From assembly GCA_002385265.1 (NCBI GenBank), contig DGDD01000285.1, positions 1 through 48,249 on the forward strand: a DNA stretch of 48,249 bases. Reading direction: 5' to 3'. Shown here one piece after another: positions 42,374-48,249 of the stretch. The DNA comes from Chitinophagaceae bacterium UBA3961 (GTDB lineage Bacteria; Bacteroidota; Bacteroidia; Chitinophagales; Chitinophagaceae). The translations under genes and the position numbers were made by a program. How positions within the stretch are numbered: position 1 is the stretch's first letter; each line of letters opens with the position of its first letter. Under the pieces are notes generated by a model that saw nothing but the letters and a program-made list of their open reading frames with translations, was not told where the DNA came from and made no database searches.

Positions 42374-43171
42374 ATGCATTTATTAAAAATAGAATGGTTA
42401 AAAGTTAGATCCTATCGAACTTTCTGGATTTTGTTTGGGGGGTTCGTTCTTTTGTTTCCATTGACTTTTTATTTTTTCATTGACAAATACAACGAGTCGG
42501 TCGATAACAATGCGCAAGGGAAAATGATCTCTTCCTTGCTCGATAATCCTTCCTTCTTCCCAAAAATTTGGCACAGCGCGTCGTGGTTCGGTGGATTGTT
42601 TTTTATCCTCGTTGGGATGTTACTGATACTTCTTGTTACCAATGAAGTGCAGTATAGAACTCATCGTCAAAATATTATCGATGGGCTGTCGAGAGAGGAG
42701 TTCATGCTTTCTAAAATGCTGGTGGGATTGGTATTGGCAATTGCAGCTACCCTTGTTGTGATTCTTTCGGCGCTTGTAGTTGGATTGATTTTTTCAAAAG
42801 ACACGAGCCATCTTTTTGAAGGTATGAAATACATAGGCTTTTTCTTCTTAATGTCACTTCAATACTTGATGGTGGCATTGGTCATTGCTTTTCTAATCAA
42901 ACGAACCGGCCTAGCTATTATCATTTACTTTGCTTTCGTATTCATCATTGATAATTTGCTTTGGGTTTCTTTGATCAGGAACAACTCAAAAGTTGGATAT
43001 TTTCTTCCCTTAGAATCTACAGATTCACTGGTGCCCAATCCTTTTATTCCGAGAATGATGGCACAAAGAAATGTGGAAGACAGTAGTTTGCTGATTTGCG
43101 CAGCAATCTATTTTGTGCTGATGGCGGTGCTGGTTATGAGGTATTTCAAAAAAGTGGACTTGAAGAATTAA
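42374..43171 (+). CDS. ABC-2-type exporter permease
   Basis: The 265-aa inner-membrane protein has about six transmembrane helices, starting with a helix at about 18-38 (FWILFGGFVLLFPLTFYFF), a periplasmic segment (about 40-65), then five more helices. The amphipathic N-terminal motif LLKIEWLKVRSYRTFW is typical of ABC-2 permeases. Its stop codon is directly followed by AT-rich repeat sequence. Confidence 0.9.
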   Translation: MHLLKIEWLKVRSYRTFWILFGGFVLLFPLTFYFFIDKYNESVDNNAQGKMISSLLDNPSFFPKIWHSASWFGGLFFILVGMLLILLVTNEVQYRTHRQNIIDGLSREEFMLSKMLVGLVLAIAATLVVILSALVVGLIFSKDTSHLFEGMKYIGFFFLMSLQYLMVALVIAFLIKRTGLAIIIYFAFVFIIDNLLWVSLIRNNSKVGYFLPLESTDSLVPNPFIPRMMAQRNVEDSSLLICAAIYFVLMAVLVMRYFKKVDLKN

Positions 43172-43475
43172 TAATTAGCAATTAATAATTAATAATTAAT
43201 AATTGAGGGCTCTGGAGTATGTGTGTAGTGAGTAAGTGAACTTGATTGCATTGTTGTTCATTTCGCGGGGAACAGCCGGAACGCAAAGTTATTGTGGTTG
43301 GAGGTTGGAGTGGCTGTAGTTAGTTAAGTATTTGGCAGCAAGAGTTTCGGAGAGTCTTTTACTTAAGAACGCAGAGGCCGCTTCGCGGGGGAATACAGAA
43401 CCACGGAGTCACAGCGGCACGGAGGAGTTTTTTCTTATTAGCTTTTATGCTTGTTTTCTTTTTCACCTCGGCGGA

Positions 43476-43557
43476 GCGAGCGTAAGCTCGCGGAGTTAGG
43501 TTTAAGCGTAAGCTTGCTGTTTGCTGAAAAAAGATGGCTGGCGCAAGCGTAAGCTTG
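43476..43557 (-). repeat. Inverted cluster of GTAA-loop hairpins
   Basis: GCGAGC-GTAA-GCTCGC (43476-43491), AAGC-GTAA-GCTT (43504-43515) and CAAGC-GTAA-GCTTG (43544-43557). The loop GTAA is the complement of TTAC in the 84-bp repeats at 4753 and 5166, so this is the same family in opposite orientation. Confidence 0.65.
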
Positions 43558-43623
43558 TGCCCACTTTGAAAAACTCAACTGAACACAAGGTGCAGTATTC
43601 AAAAAGTCAAAACTTTGCGTGTT

Positions 43624-43655
43624 CCCTGAGCCAGGCCTTTGGCCTAGTCGAAGGG
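43624..43655. repeat. CCTGAGC-stem-GTCGAAGG hairpin, copy 2
   Basis: CCCTGAG, arm AGGCC, loop TTT, arm GGCCT, then AGTCGAAGGG. Flanks match the copy at 6752-6781 while both arms differ and still pair. Confidence 0.55.
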
Positions 43656-43846
43656 CTTCTACTCGTTGCGGTAAAGTAAACTAATCGAAAATTTTGATGA
43701 TAAAATATTGGTAGAAGCTATTGTATTTCCCGTTCTTCTTTACACGGTCCTTATTTTACCACAGATAGCCCAGATTACTACAGATTCCCACAAATTAGCC
43801 GCCGAAATTCAATCAACCTGACTGCCGGCTGTTTACTTATTAATTA

Positions 43847-44785
43847 TTAATTGCCCGGCTCGTTCTTATTCAACAATTCCTTAATCGCCACATCAATAGT
43901 CGGAAATTGGAATCGGTATCCGGCAGAGAGTATTTTCTTATCGGAAACCGTTGCACTTTTCAGAACCTCTATGCTCATTTCACCCAGCATTATTTTCAAT
44001 ACAAAGGAAGGAACAGGTACCGGTATGTATAAACTGCCGCAGGCAATTTGACCAAGCACCGACATCAAGGTGTGATTGTTTACAGGTGCGGGCGCCGTTG
44101 CATTGTAAACGCCCTGAACAGTTGGACTAGCAATGGCATAATCAATCATTCCCACCAAGTCTTTCACATGTATCCAACTTACAACTTGCTTACCATTGCC
44201 TAGCGTAGGTACAATTCTGAAGCGAACCGGATTGTAGAACTCTTTGAAAGCTCCACCATTCTTACTTAACACAATCCCTATACGGAAAGTGATGGTTCTT
44301 ATAGTAGTAGATTTGAGTGCTGCAATACTTTCCTCCCAAGCTTTACAGGTGGCGCCTAAAAACTCTGTATCGGCCGGGGCCTCCTCCGAGAAGGGATGAG
44401 GGTTTGGAACAACCGGATCGGCTCCGTACCATCCAATAGCAGAAGCCTGAATAAAAGTGTGAACTTTATTTGGTAGGGAAGTGAGGGCTTTCGTCAGGGT
44501 TTGACCACTTTGCACGCGGCTTTCCAAGATTTCTTGCTTTCTTTCTTGCGACCAGCGCTTATCAGCCACACCTGCACCCGCTAAGTTTATCACAACGGTT
44601 GCCTGCGCAAGTGCCTGTGCATCCACTGTTTGTGTGCGTGTGTCCCAAACGGCATAGGCTATGCCATTGGTTGGTGTTCGCTTCTCCCTACTTAAAATGA
44701 TCACCCTATGCCCCTTTGAAGCAAAATGATTCGCTAAATCTTTTCCCACCAATCCCGAACCTCCGGCTATTATAATTGTTTCCAT
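43847..44785 (-). CDS. TIGR01777 family SDR epimerase-like protein
   Basis: The 312-aa protein has the Rossmann motif IIIAGGSGLVGKDLANHF at residues 4-21 and the family block INLAGAGVADKRWSQERKQEILESRVQSG. The catalytic-type YxxxK is not present in standard form; YGADP (near 120) stands in its place. The C-terminal DUF1731-like helix ends SATVSDKKILSAGYRFQFPTIDVAIKELL. It resembles cell-division or sugar-linked SDR proteins such as YfcH. No reaction is established. A short intergenic region separates it from the divergent secreted protein. Confidence 0.9.
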   Translation of the reverse strand: METIIIAGGSGLVGKDLANHFASKGHRVIILSREKRTPTNGIAYAVWDTRTQTVDAQALAQATVVINLAGAGVADKRWSQERKQEILESRVQSGQTLTKALTSLPNKVHTFIQASAIGWYGADPVVPNPHPFSEEAPADTEFLGATCKAWEESIAALKSTTIRTITFRIGIVLSKNGGAFKEFYNPVRFRIVPTLGNGKQVVSWIHVKDLVGMIDYAIASPTVQGVYNATAPAPVNNHTLMSVLGQIACGSLYIPVPVPSFVLKIMLGEMSIEVLKSATVSDKKILSAGYRFQFPTIDVAIKELLNKNEPGN

Positions 44786-44860
44786 TTTGTGTTAATATTA
44801 GCAACGTTCCATATTAATATTACGTAAATTTAAATAAGTCAACCATTCCTGAAATTGTTT

Positions 44861-46615
44861 ATGAAGCGCAGTTTACTACTGGCCTTTTTCTGTCTCTTTA
44901 TTTTACAGTTGAGTGTGCTTCAAAGTTCAGCTCAACATGTAAAATACCTTCCTAAATTTCCTTTCCCAATTCATTCCAATGATAATGTTCAAATAATTGG
45001 ACAATTAGGTTCATGCTATTATCTCTACTATGCTCCGGTTAACGCAGATCCACAGGTAATCAAGTTCAATAATGATGGATTGTTTGAAAAGTCAATTCCG
45101 CTCCCCTTTATCAATGCAAGCACATTGCAAGCAGTAAACCTTTTTGCAGAAAACAATGAGCTTTTATTCATAGTACAAAGCATTGTTGATCGAAAACTGG
45201 TATTGACCAGCACCGTGCTTGATTCAACCGGATCGCAAGTTGGAGCAACTCGAGAACTGGATGCTACACCGCTCGCATCCTATGGCTCTTCTGCACTGTA
45301 CAAATTGGTTACAACAGAAGATCGGAATAAGTTTCTTGCCTACAGAATCGTAAGCGGATTCTCAACGCAGCAAGTATTGTTTGAAGGAATTGTTTTGAAT
45401 GAAGTTGGTGGAGAGGAGAAGCGCTACAGCAATTATCTGCCGTTAGAAGCTGAACTGGAAACGGTTTCTGCACCCTATTTGGCGCCGGGTGGGGAACTTT
45501 TCATAGCGGTTCATGATATCGCTTCAAATTACAAACTTGGCACCAAGGTGAAACTCTACTATGTGAACGGAACCAACGAAGGGCCGAAGTTTGCAGAACT
45601 TTATATTAAGCAATACAAGCCCATTGAATTGTTGTTCGATTGGAATGCCGGTTCGAAACAACTTGCTATTGGCAGTGTCTATCAAGATTTTTATACCAAG
45701 AACGTGGAAGGGGTTTTGGCCGGATTTTGGACACCCGGTAAAAAAGTATGGGACACGATTATTACACACGATATTGATAAAAAGTACAAGAAGGATTTGA
45801 AATCGGGGGTTTACAGCATCCCATTTACAGAAGTAACCAATACCCTTCAACTTCGCTATTTTAAAGTGTTAGAAAAAGGGTCGATCATGTTTGTGGGCGA
45901 TTTGTACAACAATTTCAGTATGTACCGAGGAACCATTAATAATGGGCTTACCAATCCTTCTCAACGAAACTCGTTAGCCAGAACAGGCACTTCGCAACAA
46001 CAGCCTGTTACTCCGGTCATTTCCACTACCAGAGGAGCGGGAGAAAGAGTAGGAGCCTACAATCCAACAGCAAGTTCTATTGCAACGCAGAATGCGGCAG
46101 ATCGTGCCCGACAAGCAGCCATGCTGAACAACAATACGCAAAGCCCAAGCTTGCAAGCAGCCGGCGACAACTTTCAACCCAAGATGGTTTCGGTGCCTAG
46201 TTTTGCAATGGGGGATGTAAGCCCTCGCGATGCAGGGAATGTTTTGCTGTTTAATAAAATGCTTGACTATAAAACATTGATGATTTATACCGATACTAAA
46301 ACTAGAGTGGAATTGAAAAAGTGGGTTCGAAACTTATATGTTCCGGGCTCTCCATTTACCAATGTATTGCTGTTGCCCGATTCGGAGAAGAGCTTCAAAG
46401 TGTTGAATTATGAGATCAATGGAAAGAACATTCCGTATTTGCAGTCAAGTTCAGTAAGTGTTGACCAAACTTCGGAGAAGAATACTGTGGTTCCCGGTGG
46501 AATGCCCTTTCTGTTTTTCAAGAAAAATATAGCGTATACTTCTAAAAGAAGCCTGCTTACGCTTTATCACGATGCTGAGAATAATTTAACAGGGTTGGCT
46601 ACCATTCAATGGTAA
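44861..46615 (+). CDS. Secreted protein of unknown function (584 aa)
   Basis: I do not recognise a family. From the ATG at 44861 (a TTG two codons earlier is less likely) the protein has a signal peptide (to about residue 25, SSAQ). The first 360 residues are beta-rich with repeating hydrophobic strand patterns (VIKFNNDGLFEKSIPLPF, LVLTSTVLDSTGSQVGATREL), consistent with a beta-propeller. A disordered Ser/Thr/Gln/Asn-rich linker (about 370-450, TGTSQQQPVTPVISTTRGAGERVGAYN-like) follows, and then a second beta domain of about 130 residues to the end. No lipobox and no type IX tail, so probably periplasmic or secreted. Confidence 0.72.
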   Translation: MKRSLLLAFFCLFILQLSVLQSSAQHVKYLPKFPFPIHSNDNVQIIGQLGSCYYLYYAPVNADPQVIKFNNDGLFEKSIPLPFINASTLQAVNLFAENNELLFIVQSIVDRKLVLTSTVLDSTGSQVGATRELDATPLASYGSSALYKLVTTEDRNKFLAYRIVSGFSTQQVLFEGIVLNEVGGEEKRYSNYLPLEAELETVSAPYLAPGGELFIAVHDIASNYKLGTKVKLYYVNGTNEGPKFAELYIKQYKPIELLFDWNAGSKQLAIGSVYQDFYTKNVEGVLAGFWTPGKKVWDTIITHDIDKKYKKDLKSGVYSIPFTEVTNTLQLRYFKVLEKGSIMFVGDLYNNFSMYRGTINNGLTNPSQRNSLARTGTSQQQPVTPVISTTRGAGERVGAYNPTASSIATQNAADRARQAAMLNNNTQSPSLQAAGDNFQPKMVSVPSFAMGDVSPRDAGNVLLFNKMLDYKTLMIYTDTKTRVELKKWVRNLYVPGSPFTNVLLLPDSEKSFKVLNYEINGKNIPYLQSSSVSVDQTSEKNTVVPGGMPFLFFKKNIAYTSKRSLLTLYHDAENNLTGLATIQW

Positions 46616-46633
46616 ACTTCGGGAGCAAAAATA

Positions 46634-46855
46634 CTATTGATACTTAATGGGATTCCGGCGAAAGGATAGGATGTAGCGCTTGATGTTCATCCAAAAAGCC
46701 AAAATAAAATAAAGAATAAGAGGCGACCCCATTGTAAGGAAAGAAATGTACACAAACCAGGTTCTAATTCTACTGGTAGCGATACCAAGGCGCTCGCCAA
46801 TTGCGGTACAAACGCCAAATACATGCCATTCAATAAAATATCGGAATCGGTTCAT
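46634..46855 (-). CDS. PspC-domain small membrane protein
   Basis: The 73-aa protein has the PspC signature FGVCTAIGERLGIATSRIRTWFVYISFL, with one clear transmembrane helix (about 33-57) after a short amphipathic region, and a basic tail (FRRNPIKYQ). PspC-domain proteins in other bacteria signal membrane stress or inhibit toxins. It lies between convergent genes, alone on its strand. Confidence 0.85.
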   Translation of the reverse strand: MNRFRYFIEWHVFGVCTAIGERLGIATSRIRTWFVYISFLTMGSPLILYFILAFWMNIKRYILSFRRNPIKYQ

Positions 46856-46936
46856 AACTCTAAATTAGGAAAAAATACTCCTTCCAAACAATGATTCCTG
46901 TAGAATGTTTAATGATTTTGGAGTAAATTCGCGACA

Positions 46937-46958
46937 GCAATTTGTACGTACAAATTGC
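46937..46958. promoter_or_regulatory. 22-bp perfect palindrome upstream of aconitase
   Basis: GCAATTTGTAC is followed directly by its exact complement GTACAAATTGC. It ends 110 nt before the aconitase ATG. This is long enough to be a specific operator, and no T-run follows, so a terminator is unlikely. Confidence 0.55.
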
Positions 46959-47068
46959 GTTAGATAGCGGCTTTGGGCCTCAAAATCAACGAACTAAGGA
47001 GATTCCTGTAGTTCTAGACCCAAGTCCTGTATTAAACCAGATTTTCAACTTTTTTCAATTCATTCTTC

Positions 47069-48249
47069 ATGGTATTCGATCTCGACCTCATTAAAAAGAC
47101 CTACGCGGAGATGCCTGCAAAGGTGGATGCCGCTCGCAAGGCGCTGGGACGCCCCCTCACATTGGCGGAGAAAATTTTATACGCTCACCTTTGGAACGGC
47201 GTAGAACTGAAAGATTATGAAAGAGGAAAAGCGTATGTAGATTTCGCGCCCGATCGCGTTGCAATGCAAGACGCTACTGCTCAAATGGCGCTTTTGCAAT
47301 TCGATACCACCGGTCGTAAAAGAGTGGCTGTTCCCTCTACTGTTCACTGCGATCACCTGATTGTAGCGAAAAACGAAGGGAAAACCGACCTCGTTAAGGC
47401 GGTTTCTGAAAATGAAGAAGTTTATAATTTCTTGTCTTCAATCTCAAATAAATACGGAATCGGTTTCTGGAAGCCAGGAGCCGGTATCATCCACCAAGTG
47501 GTTCTAGAAAATTACGCGTTCCCAGGTGGAATGATGATTGGTACCGATAGCCATACGGTGAATGCCGGTGGTTTGGGTATGATTGCCATTGGTGTGGGTG
47601 GTGCAGATGCCTGCGACGTTATGGCCGGCCTTAGCTGGGAATTGCTGATGCCTAAATTAATTGGGGTGAAACTGACCGGTAAATTGAACGGTTGGACTGC
47701 TCCCAAAGATGTTATCTTAAAAGTAGCCGGTATCTTAACTGTAAAAGGTGGTACCAACGCTATTGTTGAATATTTCGGTGAAGGTGCAACCAGCATGAGC
47801 TGTACCGGTAAAGGAACCATCTGTAACATGGGTGCTGAAATTGGAGCTACTACCTCTACTTTCGGTTACGACGACAGCATGGCTCGCTACCTCAAATCAA
47901 CCGGTAGAGCCGAAGTAGCTGCTGCTGCCGACGCGGTAAAAGACTACTTAACAGGCGACCCTGAAGTGTATGCGAATCCTGAGAAATATTTCGATCGCGT
48001 AATCGAAATCAACCTAAGTGAATTGGAACCACACTTAAACGGTCCATTCACTCCAGATTTAGCAACTCCTATATCTAAGATGAAAGAAGAAGCTGCTAAA
48101 AACGGCTGGCCTACAAAAGTAGAAGTGGGTTTGATCGGTAGCTGTACCAACTCTTCTTATGAAGATATCAGTCGCGCTGTAAGCTTGGCAAAACAAGTGG
48201 CAGAGAAGAACCTCAAAACAAAAGCAGAATTCACCATTACTCCCGGTAG
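47069..48249 (+). CDS. acn: Aconitate hydratase, 3' end cut by the window
   Basis: Aconitase interconverts citrate and isocitrate in the TCA cycle using a [4Fe-4S] cluster. The visible 393 residues begin [20 protein letters not shown] and contain [35 protein letters not shown] and [11 protein letters not shown], whose Cys is one of the cluster ligands. The window ends in the middle of a codon after TITPG, where the family continues with SEQ, so at least 350 further residues are missing. No gene precedes it on its strand for over 450 nt. The start at 47069 is supported by the conserved N-terminus. Confidence 0.95.
   Translation, partial: MVFDLDLIKKTYAEMPAKVDAARKALGRPLTLAEKILYAHLWNGVELKDYERGKAYVDFAPDRVAMQDATAQMALLQFDTTGRKRVAVPSTVHCDHLIVAKNEGKTDLVKAVSENEEVYNFLSSISNKYGIGFWKPGAGIIHQVVLENYAFPGGMMIGTDSHTVNAGGLGMIAIGVGGADACDVMAGLSWELLMPKLIGVKLTGKLNGWTAPKDVILKVAGILTVKGGTNAIVEYFGEGATSMSCTGKGTICNMGAEIGATTSTFGYDDSMARYLKSTGRAEVAAAADAVKDYLTGDPEVYANPEKYFDRVIEINLSELEPHLNGPFTPDLATPISKMKEEAAKNGWPTKVEVGLIGSCTNSSYEDISRAVSLAKQVAEKNLKTKAEFTITPG

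Larger units (their letters stand above)
43172..43846. other. 675-bp gene-free region with inverted hairpin repeats
   Basis: Begins with a TTAATTATTAATT-type AT repeat at the permease stop codon and ends in another at the TIGR01777 gene stop. Between are a TTAC/GTAA-loop hairpin cluster, a CCTGAGC-type hairpin and GC-rich words such as GCGGGG. No coding region is supported. Confidence 0.7.

Noticed and set aside
43172..43846. Possible remnant of an insertion sequence with terminal repeats
   Set aside because: AT-rich repeats lie at both ends, but no transposase fragment or target-site duplication can be seen between them.

Overview
The window reads as chromosomal DNA of a member of the Bacteroidota, most likely the Chitinophagaceae or close relatives. 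This rests on family composition, not on a database search. Supporting signs are a TonB-dependent receptor with an N-terminal carboxypeptidase-regulatory-like domain, proteins carrying type IX secretion tails of type A and type B, SprB-like repeats, head-GIN (DUF2807) proteins, DUF4954, DUF4403, DUF885, and several promoters of the Bacteroidota form TTG-N16-20-TAnnTTTG. No phage, plasmid, insertion sequence, CRISPR array or rRNA operon is visible.

Layout. 1-2.8 kb: a TonB-dependent receptor on the minus strand, with its own promoter, a TPP riboswitch leader and an intrinsic terminator. 2.9-4.5 kb: two tandem DUF2807 proteins. 4.5-5.5 kb: a repeat-rich gap, then initiator tRNA-fMet. 5.7-9.2 kb: the GTPases Era and Der with a secreted protein between them. 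9.3-11.8 kb: a tiny repeat lipoprotein and a large type IX-secreted protein. 11.9-17.5 kb (minus): DUF4954 beta-helix protein, glmS, mgtE. 17.6 kb: a small SET-domain protein. 18-18.6 kb: two copies of a 191-bp hairpin repeat. 18.6-21.5 kb (minus): an operon of an ECF sigma factor, an envelope-spanning anti-sigma-like/beta-barrel protein, and a lipoprotein with SprB repeats and a CX4CH haem-like motif. 21.6-33.6 kb (minus): DUF4403 and other lipoproteins, an M48 protease, a nitrilase-like hydrolase, a DUF885 peptidase, a type B-sorted adhesin-like protein, a bestrophin, an HGSNAT-like membrane acyltransferase, an AraC regulator and, at 34 kb, a TMEM175-like channel. 34.4-38.6 kb: metG converging on a hybrid histidine kinase with overlapping stop codons. 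39-43.2 kb: a FadN-type beta-oxidation enzyme and an ABC exporter pair. 43.8-46.9 kb: a TIGR01777 epimerase-like protein, a secreted unknown and a PspC-domain protein. 47.07 kb to the end: aconitase, cut by the window edge.

The most distinctive features are (1) the sigma / envelope-spanning anti-sigma-like / haem-motif lipoprotein operon, (2) the TPP riboswitch controlling a solitary outer-membrane receptor, (3) DUF4954 downstream of glmS, and (4) several families of small hairpin repeats that fill nearly every long intergenic gap, often start at stop codons, and show compensatory stem changes between copies. Start codons were moved inward where an upstream TTG had been taken as start or where promoter or family evidence favoured a later ATG (der, the SET protein, the anti-sigma-like protein, DUF4403, bestrophin, metG, and the secreted protein at 44.9 kb).
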